Source: Amnibacterium endophyticum (lineage in GTDB: Bacteria > Actinomycetota > Actinomycetes > Actinomycetales > Microbacteriaceae). Taken from it: a stretch of DNA of 64,000 bases. The DNA lies in assembly GCF_042680685.1 (NCBI RefSeq), contig NZ_JBHUEA010000013.1, positions 34,738 to 98,737 of the forward strand, written 5' to 3'. A model generated the notes under the pieces. That model was not told the DNA's origin. It saw nothing but the letters and a program-made list of their open reading frames with translations, and ran no database searches. Every line of letters starts with the position of its first letter. Position 1 is the stretch's first letter. Of the stretch, positions 49,154-57,003 are shown piece by piece. The position numbers and the translations under genes were made by a program.

Positions 49154-49333
49154 CTAGTCGGCGCCGCCGGGCGGCGGGGTGCGCCCCTCGCGCTGCTCGA
49201 GCCAGCGCGTGTGCCCGCGGAGGCCGTCGCGCACCGCGAAGCGGATCACGAGGTAGGCCAGCACCGCGACCACCGCGAAGACGATCGCGTAGAGCACCAG
49301 CGGAACGAGCAGGTCCGGCGGTCCGAAGCCCAT
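49154..49333 (-). CDS. 59-residue single-helix membrane protein
   Basis: A short gene. The translation begins MGFGPPDLLVPLVLYAIVFA and continues VVAVLAYLVIRFAVRDGLRG, with a polar, Pro/Gly-rich end. One transmembrane helix (about 9-30) with the basic cytoplasmic flank after it implies an N-out, C-in topology. The ATG at 49333 has an excellent GGAGGAGAG ribosome site 5-8 nt upstream, and the stop falls 1 nt after the convergent ligase stop. Coding is supported by the site, the hydrophobic pattern and the tight fit between neighbours. Function is unknown. It is the last gene before the LLM oxidoreductase on this strand (42 nt gap). Confidence 0.75.
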   Translation of the reverse strand: MGFGPPDLLVPLVLYAIVFAVVAVLAYLVIRFAVRDGLRGHTRWLEQREGRTPPPGGAD

Positions 49334-49375
49334 CAGGCTCTCCTCCTCGAAGTCGAGGCGCTCAGCCTGGCGGGC

Positions 49376-50176
49376 TCAGCCGTTGTGCGCGTCGCGCCAC
49401 GCGAGCCAGCGCTGCACGGGCGCCCAGTCGATCTCCGGCTCGGACAGCCCGATCGTGAAGAGGCGCACGCCCGCGTCGAGGAGCGCCTGCGCCGTCTCCT
49501 CGGACCGGTCGCGCAGCTCGTTGCCGATCTCGATGCCCGCGACGTCGCGACCGACGTCCTCCGCGTGCCGCTGGAGCACGTCGAGCTTGTGGGGCAGCGC
49601 CTCCGGCGGCACGAAGCTGTGCCACACGTCGGCGTGCTCGGCGACGATGCGCAGCGTCTTCCGCTCCCCCGCACCGCCGATCAGGATCGGGATGCGGCGC
49701 ACGGGCCGCGGGTTCAGGCGCGACCAGCGCTCCCGGATCACCGGCAGATCACGGGCGAGGTCGTCCAGCCGCGAGCCCGCGGTGCCGAACGGGTACCCGT
49801 ACTCCTCGTAGTCCCGCTCCGCCCAGCCCGACCCGGTGCCGAACACGAAGCGGCCGCCCGAGATGTGGTCGATCGTGCGGGCCATGTCGGCCTGCAGGTC
49901 CGGGTTCCGGTACGAGTTGCAGTTCACGAGCGGCCCGAGCTCGACCCGCTCCGTCGCCTCCGCCCACTGCGCCAGCTGCGTCCACGCCTCGAAGTGCAGC
50001 CCGTCGGGGTCGCCCGACAGCGGGAAGAAGTGGTCCCAGTTCAGGACCATGTCGACGCCCAGCTCCTCCGCCTTCAGCGCCGCGTCGCGGTGCGCGGTGA
50101 TCGAGCGGTGCTGCGGGGCGATCTGCACGGCGATGCGGACGGGACGGTCGTCGGCGTGGAAGGCGGCGCTGCTCAC
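49376..50176 (-). CDS. LLM-class F420-dependent oxidoreductase
   Basis: A luciferase-like (TIM-barrel) oxidoreductase of 266 residues. Landmarks are VRIAVQIAPQHRSI, KAEELGVDMVLNWDHFFPLSGDPDG, VELGPLVNCNSYRNPDLQADMARTIDHISGGRFVFGTGSGWAERDYEEYGYPFG and RIPILIGGAGERKTLRIVAEHADVW. This pattern fits the actinobacterial F420-binding subgroup, and the substrate is unknown. The GTG at 50176 is chosen for its GGAGGAG site, and the longer frame to 50221 adds unlikely residues. A second F420-type protein is encoded at 52108-52503. Confidence 0.9.
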   Translation of the reverse strand: MSSAAFHADDRPVRIAVQIAPQHRSITAHRDAALKAEELGVDMVLNWDHFFPLSGDPDGLHFEAWTQLAQWAEATERVELGPLVNCNSYRNPDLQADMARTIDHISGGRFVFGTGSGWAERDYEEYGYPFGTAGSRLDDLARDLPVIRERWSRLNPRPVRRIPILIGGAGERKTLRIVAEHADVWHSFVPPEALPHKLDVLQRHAEDVGRDVAGIEIGNELRDRSEETAQALLDAGVRLFTIGLSEPEIDWAPVQRWLAWRDAHNG

Positions 50177-50288
50177 GCGACGAGTCTCCTCCGGTGCCGC
50201 TGCACGATCGGGGAGCGGCACCGGTCAGGTTCGCCGCGTAGGCATGGCGGGCCGCCGCACCCGCGGCGGCAGGCACGAGGAGGACGAG

Positions 50289-50714
50289 ATGACGGACGAC
50301 GCCAAGGGCAAGGCGCAGGCGAACCTGGAGGCCAACGGGCGGATGGCCGAGATCGTGGGCGCCGGGGACTGGGACCGGTTGCGCGAGGTGCTGAGCGACG
50401 ACTTCGTCGACCACGACCCCGCTCCCGACCAGGGCGACGGGCCGGACGGGATCGGCCGGTTCTGGCAGGGCTTCAAGGGCGCGTTCGACGACGTGGCCCT
50501 GGAGCCCGTGCAGGTGATCTCGACGGAGGACTTCGTGACCGCCGTGCTGGACGTGACCGGCACCCACACGGGCGAGTTCCTCGGCCACGAGGCGACCAAC
50601 CGCACCTTCAAGGTGCGGGGCATCCAGGTCGGGCGATTCGTCGACGGGCGGATGACGGAGCGCTGGGGCTCGACCGACCAGCTGGGCATCCTGCAGCAGC
50701 TCGGGCTCGCCTGA
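50289..50714 (+). CDS. SnoaL-like ester cyclase / NTF2-fold protein
   Basis: A 141-residue NTF2-fold protein: NGRMAEIVGAGDWDRLREVLSDDFVDHDPAPDQGDGPDGIGRFW, then VALEPVQVISTEDFVTAVLDVTGTHTGEFLG and VRGIQVGRFVDGRMTERWGSTDQLGILQQLG. This is the SnoaL/ester-cyclase pattern (DFVDHDP, WGSxDxLGxLxQLG), in which His and Asp can act in catalysis. The substrate is not predictable. The ATG has AGGAGG 7 nt upstream, and an in-frame upstream ATG at 50244 lacks a site. It stands alone between convergent and divergent neighbours. Confidence 0.85.
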   Translation: MTDDAKGKAQANLEANGRMAEIVGAGDWDRLREVLSDDFVDHDPAPDQGDGPDGIGRFWQGFKGAFDDVALEPVQVISTEDFVTAVLDVTGTHTGEFLGHEATNRTFKVRGIQVGRFVDGRMTERWGSTDQLGILQQLGLA

Positions 50715-50735
50715 CCGACCGGGCGCGTCCGGCGA

Positions 50736-51548
50736 TCAGCCGGGCGCGCGCGAGCGGTGCACCGTCAGGAAGAGGCGGTGCACCGTGACCACGACCGCGA
50801 GCCACGCCGCGCCGAGCACCCAGGCGGCGACGACGTCCGTGAGCCAGTGGTGGCCGAGGTAGACGCGGGACAGCCCGATGCCGAGCGCGTAGGTCGCGGC
50901 GACGGCCACGGTCCAGACCCGGCCCGCGACGCTGCGGCGCTTCAGCAGCAGCACGTAGCCGACCGCCCCGGCGATGACGATCGCGTTCAGGGTGTGCCCC
51001 GACGGGAACGACGCGGAGGTCTCGTAAGGCGGCACCGCGTCCGCCATCGGAGGCCGCTCCCGCCCGAAGATCCGCTTGCCCGCGATCGTCATCGCGAGCG
51101 AGCCGAGCGCCGCCGGCACGATCACGAGCACCGGCGTCCAGGACCGGCGCACGATCACCAGACCGGCGATCGCGAGGACGGTGAGGACCGGAGCGACCAC
51201 CGGGCCGCCGACGAAGGTGAAGCCCGTCACGACGGCGTCGGGCACCGGGGCGCGGAGCGCGACCGCCAGCTGCAGCACCGGCTCGTCGAGGCGGGCGAGG
51301 TCGCCCTGCTCGCGCACGCCCTCCCACACCTCGCCGAACGCCCAGACCGCGGTCGAGAACACCGCGGCGCCGATGACGATCGGCAGCAGGTAGGCCCAGT
51401 ACGGGCCGAGCAGCTCGGTCAGCCGCCCCGCACCCCGGATCACCGGCCGCATGAACGCCGGCCAGCGGGTCAGGTCGAGGCCGCCGATCCACCGGTCCAG
51501 GTCCTGCAGGGGCGAGGCCGGCGCAGGCCGCCGGTCCCGCTCCGTCAC
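50736..51548 (-). CDS. PAP2-superfamily membrane phosphatase
   Basis: A 270-residue integral membrane phosphatase. The three PAP2 motifs are KRIFGRERPP, PSGHTLNAI and SRVYLGHHWLTDVVAAW. About six helices surround them, with the N-terminal segment (LQDLDRWIGGLDLTRWP) cytoplasmic. Likely substrates are lipid phosphates such as undecaprenyl pyrophosphate or phosphatidic acid, with the active site outside. The ATG overlaps the stop of the PEBP gene upstream by 4 nt (ATGA), so the two genes are coupled. Confidence 0.92.
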   Translation of the reverse strand: MTERDRRPAPASPLQDLDRWIGGLDLTRWPAFMRPVIRGAGRLTELLGPYWAYLLPIVIGAAVFSTAVWAFGEVWEGVREQGDLARLDEPVLQLAVALRAPVPDAVVTGFTFVGGPVVAPVLTVLAIAGLVIVRRSWTPVLVIVPAALGSLAMTIAGKRIFGRERPPMADAVPPYETSASFPSGHTLNAIVIAGAVGYVLLLKRRSVAGRVWTVAVAATYALGIGLSRVYLGHHWLTDVVAAWVLGAAWLAVVVTVHRLFLTVHRSRAPG

Positions 51549-52078
51549 GCGGAGTCGCCCGCCCCGCCGAACTCCGCGGTGCCGACGAGGATCGCCCGGC
51601 CGAGCGTGTGGAAGTGCAGGTTGAAGCCGAGCACCGCGGGCGTGACGTCGGGATCGATCCCGAGGCTCGGCACGTCCACCGCGTGCACGACGACGAAGTA
51701 GCGGTGCACGCCCGTGCCCTGCGGCGGGGTCGCGCCGGTGTAGCCGCGCTGCCGCAGCTCGTTGTTCAGCACGACCGCGCCGTCGGGCGCGTCCGCCCCC
51801 GCGGCGAGCGAGGTGACGGAGGCCGGGATGTCCGCGACCGCCCAGTGCCAGAAGCCGCTGCCGGTGGGCGCGTCCGGGTCGTACATCGTGACGGCGAAGC
51901 TCTGCGTCCCGGCGGGCGGGTCCGACCAGGTCAGCTGCGGCGAGCGGTCCTCGCCGCCCGCGTCGGCGCCGTACATCGCGGCCTGGAGCGGCTGCCCGTC
52001 GGTCACGTCGTCGCTCGTCACCGGGAACGACGGCACCGGGTCGAGGCGGGCGTAGGGGTCGTAGTCGCGATCGCTCAT
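51545..52078 (-). CDS. YbhB/YbcL-type PEBP-family protein
   Basis: A 177-residue phosphatidylethanolamine-binding-protein-like (Raf kinase inhibitor-like) protein. The ligand-pocket motifs are PQLTWSDPPAGTQSFAVTMYDPDAPTGSGFWHWAVADIP and GTGVHRYFVVVHAVD. No signal peptide is present. Bacterial members have no settled role. TAGCGT lies exactly 6 nt before the ATG, indicating leaderless transcription of the PEBP-PAP2 operon. Confidence 0.92.
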   Translation of the reverse strand: MSDRDYDPYARLDPVPSFPVTSDDVTDGQPLQAAMYGADAGGEDRSPQLTWSDPPAGTQSFAVTMYDPDAPTGSGFWHWAVADIPASVTSLAAGADAPDGAVVLNNELRQRGYTGATPPQGTGVHRYFVVVHAVDVPSLGIDPDVTPAVLGFNLHFHTLGRAILVGTAEFGGAGDSA

Positions 52079-52084
52079 CCCGTG

Positions 52085-52090
52085 ACGCTA
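52085..52090 (-). promoter_or_regulatory. -10 element of the PEBP-PAP2 operon, leaderless type
   Basis: TAGCGT on the minus strand with a 6-nt spacer (CACGGG) to the ATG. Confidence 0.55.
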
Positions 52091-52107
52091 CGGCGGCGGG
52101 CTGGGGC

Positions 52108-52503
52108 TCAGCCGCGGGGCGAGGACACGCGGTCCGGGCGGATGCGGACGATCACGCGCTGCTGGTCCGTGCCGCCGAACCACGGGTAGGGGCGGCCCAG
52201 GTACTTCTGCGAGAGCTCGTCGATGTGCTCCCGCGCGCCGTCCGTCGTCGTCTCCACCACCGTCCCGCGGATCTGCACGTAGGACGACGGGTCGTCGGGG
52301 TCCGCCACCGCGACCGCGACCCGCGGGTCGCGCTCGATGTTCCGCAGCTTCTGGAACCCGGCGACCGTGTTGACGACGACGTGCTCGCCGTCGGTGCCGA
52401 CCCAGACCTGCGTCAGCTGCGGCGAGCCGTCGGGCATCGTCGTCGCGAGGTAGCAGGGGCTGGCGCGGTGCAGCAGCGCGAGCACGGTCTCCGGGAGGTC
52501 CAC
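52108..52503 (-). CDS. PPOX-class F420-dependent oxidoreductase-like protein
   Basis: A 131-residue split-barrel flavin/deazaflavin-binding protein: PCYLATTMPDGSPQLTQVWVGTDGEHVVVNTVAGFQKLRNIERDPRVAVAVADPDDPSSYVQIRGTVVE. This is the actinobacterial pyridoxamine-oxidase-like F420 family, with the KxRNIxRDPRVAV signature. It may bind F420 or reduce a substrate such as biliverdin. The GTG start lies 7 nt after TAGCGT. It is not overlapped with neighbours and is probably monocistronic. Confidence 0.9.
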   Translation of the reverse strand: MDLPETVLALLHRASPCYLATTMPDGSPQLTQVWVGTDGEHVVVNTVAGFQKLRNIERDPRVAVAVADPDDPSSYVQIRGTVVETTTDGAREHIDELSQKYLGRPYPWFGGTDQQRVIVRIRPDRVSSPRG

Positions 52504-52510
52504 GGTCGCG

Positions 52511-52516
52511 ACGCTA
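52511..52516 (-). promoter_or_regulatory. -10 element of the PPOX-type gene, leaderless type
   Basis: TAGCGT on the minus strand with a 7-nt spacer (CGCGACC) to the GTG. Confidence 0.5.
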
Positions 52517-52554
52517 CGAGTGCGCGGCTGGGACCGGCATCCACCCCGCGCGGG

Positions 52555-54108
52555 TCAGCGGCCGAGGAGCTTCTGCAGCTGCTCCATGTCCGGCTGGTCG
52601 GCCTGCCCCTGGGCGCCGCCGAGGCCGAAGCCCGCGCCGCCCGCGGACGCCGGCTTCGCCGGGCGGCCCTCCGCGAGCGCCTTGTTCTCGGCCGCGCGCT
52701 TGGCGGGGTTGCCGCTGCGGCTGCCCTGCTTCTTCTTCGCCTGCTGCGGCCGGCGCCCGCCGCCGACGCCGACCGGGCCCATGCCAGGGATCTGCGGGAC
52801 GCCGCCGCGGGCCACGGTCTTCATCATCTTCGCGGCCTGCTCGAAGCGCTGGACCAGCTGGTTCACGTCGGTCACGGTCATGCCGGAGCCGCGGGCGATG
52901 CGCAGCCGCCGGCTGCCGTTCAGGATCTTCGGCTGGCGACGCTCCTGCGGCGTCATCGACTGGATGATCGCCTCGGTGCGCACGATCTCGCGCTCGTCGA
53001 ACTGGTCGAGCTGCTCCCGCATCTGCCGGGCGCCGGGCAGCATGCCGATCATCTTCATCAGCCCGCCCTTGTCGCGGAGCTGCTGCATCTGCTTCAGGAA
53101 GTCGTCGAGGGTGAACTCGCCCTCGGCGATCTTCTCGGCCATCTCGAGCGCCTCGCGCTCGTCGAAGGCCTGCTGCGCCTGCTCGATCAGGCTGAGGATG
53201 TCGCCGAGGTCGAGGATCCGGCTCGCCATCCGGTCCGGGTGGAACGGCTCGAACTCGGTCAGCTTCTCGCCGGTGGAGGCGAACACGATCGGGCGGCCGG
53301 TGACGGAGGCGACGGAGAGCGCGGCACCGCCGCGGGCGTCGCCGTCGAGCTTCGTCAGCACGACACCCGTGAAGTCGACGCCGTCCTGGAAGGCCTTCGC
53401 GGTCGCGACCGCGTCCTGGCCGATCATCGCGTCGATGACGAAGAGGACCTCGTCCGGGTCCGTCGCGCGCCGGATGTCCGCGGCCTGCTTCATCAGGTCC
53501 GCGTCGACGCCGAGGCGGCCCGCGGTGTCGATGACGACCACGTCGTGCTGCTTGTCGCGCGCGAAGCGGATCGCGTCCTTCGCGACGCGCACCGGGTTGC
53601 CGACGCCGTTGCCGGGCTCGGGCGCGAAGACGGTCGCGCCCGCCTGCTCCCCCACCACCTGCAGCTGCTGGACGGCGTTCGGCCGCTGAAGGTCGCAAGC
53701 GACCAGCAGGGGCGTGTGGCCCTCCTTCTCCAGCCACATCGCGAGCTTGCCGGCGAGCGTCGTCTTGCCCGCGCCCTGGAGGCCGGCGAGCATGATCACG
53801 GTCGGCGGCTGCTTCGCGAACTCGAGGCGCCGCGTCTCGCCGCCGAGGATGCCGATCAGCTCCTCGTTCACGATCTGCACGACCTGCTGCGCCGGGTTCA
53901 GCGCCTTGTTCACCTCGGCCCCGAGCGCGCGCTCGCGCACGCGGGCGGTGAACGCCTTGACGACGTCGAGGTTGACGTCCGCGTCGAGCAGGGCGCGCCG
54001 GATCTCCCGGACGGTGCCGTCGACGTCGCTGGCGGTGAGGACGCCCTTGGTGCGGAGGTTCGCGAGCGCGGCGGTGAGCCGGTCCGACAGGGATCCGAAG
54101 GCAGCCAT
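52555..54108 (-). CDS. ffh: signal recognition particle GTPase Ffh
   Basis: Binds signal sequences of nascent membrane proteins and 4.5S RNA and docks with FtsY. The 517-residue protein has the N domain (FGSLSDRLTAALANLRTKG), G1 GLQGAGKTTL, DTAGRLG, TKLDGDARGG and a Met-rich M domain (MQQLRDKGGLMKMIGMLPGARQM ... RRLRIARGSGMTVTDVNQLVQRFEQAAKMMK). The C-terminus is Gly/Ala/Lys-rich. ATG start with TAGGAT 9 nt upstream, so a leader of only 2-3 nt is possible. ftsY and smc lie about 6-9 kb away on the same strand. Confidence 0.98.
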   Translation of the reverse strand: MAAFGSLSDRLTAALANLRTKGVLTASDVDGTVREIRRALLDADVNLDVVKAFTARVRERALGAEVNKALNPAQQVVQIVNEELIGILGGETRRLEFAKQPPTVIMLAGLQGAGKTTLAGKLAMWLEKEGHTPLLVACDLQRPNAVQQLQVVGEQAGATVFAPEPGNGVGNPVRVAKDAIRFARDKQHDVVVIDTAGRLGVDADLMKQAADIRRATDPDEVLFVIDAMIGQDAVATAKAFQDGVDFTGVVLTKLDGDARGGAALSVASVTGRPIVFASTGEKLTEFEPFHPDRMASRILDLGDILSLIEQAQQAFDEREALEMAEKIAEGEFTLDDFLKQMQQLRDKGGLMKMIGMLPGARQMREQLDQFDEREIVRTEAIIQSMTPQERRQPKILNGSRRLRIARGSGMTVTDVNQLVQRFEQAAKMMKTVARGGVPQIPGMGPVGVGGGRRPQQAKKKQGSRSGNPAKRAAENKALAEGRPAKPASAGGAGFGLGGAQGQADQPDMEQLQKLLGR

Positions 54109-54223
54109 AGGGCCGTGATCCTACCGCCGGGGCGGGGCGCCGGCGCCTCGCGCGGTCCCTGCGCCTCGGCGCGCGGTCGGTGCGGCGCGGCGCGGTCGGC
54201 GTGCGGACCGCGCCACGCCACGG

Positions 54224-55198
54224 CTACCGCGCGAGGGCGTCCAGGAGGGCCTGCTCCTCGGCGTCGGTGAGGCCCGCTCCGTGGGGATGCGCCGGCTGCT
54301 GCTCCTCCCACGCCAGCGCGTCGCGCAGCGTGTCGGCGAGCGGGCGGTGGACGAGTCCTGCGGCGCGCGCGGCGGAGCCGTCGCGGGTCGTGAAGCCCTG
54401 CCAGCCGGGGTCCGCGAGCCAGAGCGGGAGGCTGCGCGGGCCCATCCACTCCTGCACGCCCTGCTCGAGCAGCCACGGCTCGGGCGCCGCGACGACCTCG
54501 CCGGCGTGCCCGGCGACCCGCCGGGCCGTCTCGAGGTGCTCGGGCAGCGGCGTCTCCGGGCCGACCGCGTCGACGACACCGCCGGCACCGCGCTCCGCCC
54601 GGTCGAGCATCCAGGCGGCGAGGTCGCGGACGTCGAGCAGCTCGGAGGAGCGCCGGGCGGCGTCGGGCACGAGCACCGCGTCCCCGCTCGGGTGCGCGAA
54701 CCGCCACGGCCAGTAGGTGGAGCGGCCGGTGTGGTCGCCGGGGCCGCCGATCAGGCCGGCCCGCGCGACGAGCGCGCGGTCGCCGAACGCCGCGAGGATC
54801 CCGCGCTCGCAGGCGACCTTGCCCTGCCCGTACTCCTCGCCCGGGTCCGCGGGCTCCGCGTCGGGGTCGAGCAGGGCCGCCGCCTCGTCCTGGTGCGGCG
54901 TCGCCGGGTCCGCGTAGGCGTTGACGCTTGACACGAAGCCGAACCAGGCCGCGTCGAGCGCCTCGACCGCGCCGCGGACGTGCTGCGGGTCCCGGGCCAC
55001 GTCGAGCACCGCGTCCCAGCGGCCGCCCACCTCCTCGTAGGCGCCCGGGCGCTCGCGGTCCGCCCGCACGAGGCGCGTCCCCGCCGGTGCCGGACCGGTG
55101 CCGCGGGCGAGGCAGGTCACCTCGTGCCCGCGCGCCACCGCCTCCGCGGCGAGCACGCCGCCGACCCACGCCGTCCCACCGAGCACCAGTACGCGCAT
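54224..55198 (-). CDS. NAD-dependent epimerase/reductase (extended SDR-like)
   Basis: A 324-residue Rossmann protein: MRVLVLGGTAWVGGVLAAEAVARGHEV (nucleotide-binding), GFVSSVNAYADP, the catalytic-type EYGQGKVACE (Tyr-x3-Lys) and ARAGLIGGPGDHTGRSTYWPWRFAHP. It belongs to the actinobacterial isoflavone-reductase-like/epimerase group that is usually annotated only as SDR. The substrate is unknown. The C-terminal 60 residues (LEQGVQEWMGPRSLPLWL ...) are typical of that group. It is preceded by CAGAGT 7 nt before the ATG, a weak match to a leaderless -10. Confidence 0.88.
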   Translation of the reverse strand: MRVLVLGGTAWVGGVLAAEAVARGHEVTCLARGTGPAPAGTRLVRADRERPGAYEEVGGRWDAVLDVARDPQHVRGAVEALDAAWFGFVSSVNAYADPATPHQDEAAALLDPDAEPADPGEEYGQGKVACERGILAAFGDRALVARAGLIGGPGDHTGRSTYWPWRFAHPSGDAVLVPDAARRSSELLDVRDLAAWMLDRAERGAGGVVDAVGPETPLPEHLETARRVAGHAGEVVAAPEPWLLEQGVQEWMGPRSLPLWLADPGWQGFTTRDGSAARAAGLVHRPLADTLRDALAWEEQQPAHPHGAGLTDAEEQALLDALAR

Positions 55199-55280
55199 GC
55201 GGGCGACTCTGTCGTGCGCCGCTCCCGCGCCGCCAGCCCGTCCGCTCAGGGCGGAGTCAGGGACGAGCGCTCCGATGCTC

Positions 55281-55367
55281 GTCGGATCCGGTGCGGGTCA
55301 GAGGCGTGCGGTGCACCTCCGGGCCTCGGTGCGGCACCGGATCCTGCAGCGAGGCACCGGATCCGAC
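55281..55367. repeat. GTCGGATCCGGTGC inverted repeat
   Basis: Arms GTCGGATCCGGTGC (55281-55294) and GCACCGGATCCGAC (55354-55367) are perfect 14-bp complements. A further GCACCGGATCC lies inside (55334-55344). The 20-mer GCGGCACCGGATCCTGCAGC is matched in reverse complement at about 18110-18129. Confidence 0.7.
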
Positions 55368-55417
55368 GCACGGCGTCGCGGCGCACGGCTCCCGACCGCG
55401 CTGTCGGCCGTGCCGGA

Positions 55418-55423
55418 TAGCGT
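55418..55423 (+). promoter_or_regulatory. -10 element of the aldo/keto reductase-like gene
   Basis: TAGCGT with an 8-nt spacer to the GTG start. No ribosome site is visible. Confidence 0.45.
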
Positions 55424-55431
55424 CCTCGGCC

Positions 55432-56358
55432 GTGGACGCCATCCCCCTCGGGCTCTCCGGGCTCTCCGTCAGCCGCGTCGTCGCCGGGCCCGCACGCGAG
55501 CCGGTGCCGGTCGCCCGCGGCGTGCGGGTGCTCCACGAGGCGTGGGAGCTCGGCGTGCGCGCGCTCGACGTCACCGACGGGGCGAGGGCCCGGGAGACGG
55601 CGGCGCAGTCGTTCCTCGACGAGCGGCAGCCCGAGGACGCCGTCCTGCTCGCCGCGATCGGCGTCCCCGTCGACCCGGAGCGCGGCAGCGACCTCTCCCC
55701 GGATCGCGTCACGCGCGGCGCGACCGCCCGCGCCCCGCGGCTCGGGCGCCTCGACGCCGTGTGGCTGCGCGGCACCGACCGCGACACCGCGCCCGAGGCG
55801 ACCGTGACCGCGCTCGCCGCGGCGATCGCGGCGGGCACGATCCGCGCCTGGGGCGCCGGGGACGCCGACGTCCGCGCGCTCGAGGGCTGGCTGACCGCCG
55901 CGGACTCGGCCGGCCTGCCGCGCCCCGCCTTCGCACGGGTCGGCTGGAGCCTGCTCGACCGGCAGGTCGAGGAGGACCTGCTGGAGCTCGCGTTCGGCGA
56001 GGACGTCGCGGTGCTGCCGACGCGCGTCTTCGCGGGCGGGCGGCTGAGCGACCGGCACGTCGCCGCCGCCGAGGAGACGGAGCGCGCGGTCGCCGCCGGG
56101 GCGGAGCGGACGGCGCCCGCCGAGCCGCGCCTCGAGCAGCTGATCGCCCTGCGCGACCTGGCGCGGGAGCGGGACGTGTCGACGCAGGCGCTTGCACTCG
56201 CCTGGCTGCTCGCGCATCCCGCGAACCCGGCGCCGATCGTGCCGGCGGTGCCCGGCCCCGGCTGGGACGCGGTGCCGGAGGCGGTCGAGGCGGCACCGGA
56301 CCTCGACGAGGAGACGTGGGCGCGGATCGACGAGCTGTTCGCGGACCCCGGCTTCTAG
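55432..56358 (+). CDS. aldo/keto reductase-fold protein lacking catalytic residues
   Basis: A 308-residue protein with the overall AKR layout: LGLSGLSVSRVVAGPA at the start, AWELGVRALDVTDGARAR in place of the usual DTAxxYG stretch, LGRLDAVWLRGTD in place of the usual IDxxxxHxxD stretch, ARVGWSLLDRQVEEDLL, then ALALAWLLAHPANPAPIVPAVPGP and LDEETWARIDELF. Asp46 of the tetrad remains. The Tyr, Lys and His positions read Ala/Arg, Ala/Ile (about 75-76) and Arg113. It is therefore probably not an active reductase. It ends in CTAG shared with the convergent HD-domain gene. Confidence 0.82.
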   Translation: MDAIPLGLSGLSVSRVVAGPAREPVPVARGVRVLHEAWELGVRALDVTDGARARETAAQSFLDERQPEDAVLLAAIGVPVDPERGSDLSPDRVTRGATARAPRLGRLDAVWLRGTDRDTAPEATVTALAAAIAAGTIRAWGAGDADVRALEGWLTAADSAGLPRPAFARVGWSLLDRQVEEDLLELAFGEDVAVLPTRVFAGGRLSDRHVAAAEETERAVAAGAERTAPAEPRLEQLIALRDLARERDVSTQALALAWLLAHPANPAPIVPAVPGPGWDAVPEAVEAAPDLDEETWARIDELFADPGF

Positions 56359-56978
56359 TCGGCGGGCCGGAGCAGAGCCGGGTCCTCCAGCGGGTGGTGG
56401 GCGAGGCGCTCGAGCACTCCGCCGTGCAGGATGCGGTGCGCCTGCGACCCCGGCTTCCGTGCCGCCTGGTCCACCAGGTGCGCGCCGAACTCCGCGCCGA
56501 GGTCGCCCCTCGGCAGCTCGGCGAGCACGGCCCGCAGGTAGTCGCGCGGCAGCACGTCCGGCCGGGCGCCCGAGATGTCGAGCCCGGTCGCGATCTCGAG
56601 CAGGTGGCCCTCTCGGTCGAGCCCGGGGTCGACCTCGGGCCAGTTGTGCCGCTCGATCACCTCGACGAGCCGCTGCCGCCGCGTGGCCGGCCAGCCCGCA
56701 CCCGCCGCGAGCACGGCGGCGACGTGACCGCCCGCCGTCTCGTACGGCGCGCGCACGGCGTCGAAGACCTCAGCGAGACCGAGGTCGTGCAGCAGCGCGG
56801 CCACCGCCAGCAGCTCGCGGTCGAGGTCGCCGAAGCCCAGGACCTCGGCGAAGGCGGACGCCCAGTACCAGCTGCGCTCGCTGTGCAGGAGGAGCGCCGG
56901 CGAGAGGTGCTGGGCCGCGACCTCCCGTGCCGCGCCGACGACCGGCGTGGCCGGCGGGCGGTGGTCCTCGGGGCGCAC
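56355..56978 (-). CDS. HD-domain phosphohydrolase-like protein
   Basis: A 207-residue HD-superfamily protein: LLLHSERSWYWASAFAEVLG supplies the first His, VAALLHDLGLAE the HD pair, and VIERHNWPEVDPG further His/Asp residues. Metal-dependent hydrolysis of a small nucleotide or related compound is inferred from the family. It resembles cyanamide hydratase-like/HD-domain proteins of actinobacteria. GTG start; its stop overlaps the convergent AKR-like gene stop by 4 nt in the palindrome CTAG. It is divergent from lipB with a 32-bp spacer. Confidence 0.85.
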   Translation of the reverse strand: MRPEDHRPPATPVVGAAREVAAQHLSPALLLHSERSWYWASAFAEVLGFGDLDRELLAVAALLHDLGLAEVFDAVRAPYETAGGHVAAVLAAGAGWPATRRQRLVEVIERHNWPEVDPGLDREGHLLEIATGLDISGARPDVLPRDYLRAVLAELPRGDLGAEFGAHLVDQAARKPGSQAHRILHGGVLERLAHHPLEDPALLRPAD

Positions 56979-56997
56979 CCGAGCAGTCTGTCCGACC

Positions 56998-57003
56998 TAG
57001 GCT
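56998..57003 (+). promoter_or_regulatory. -10 element of lipB-lipA, leaderless type
   Basis: TAGGCT with a 7-nt spacer (TCCCGGC) to the lipB GTG. The intergenic space is only 32 bp, so the HD gene promoter overlaps it. Confidence 0.55.
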
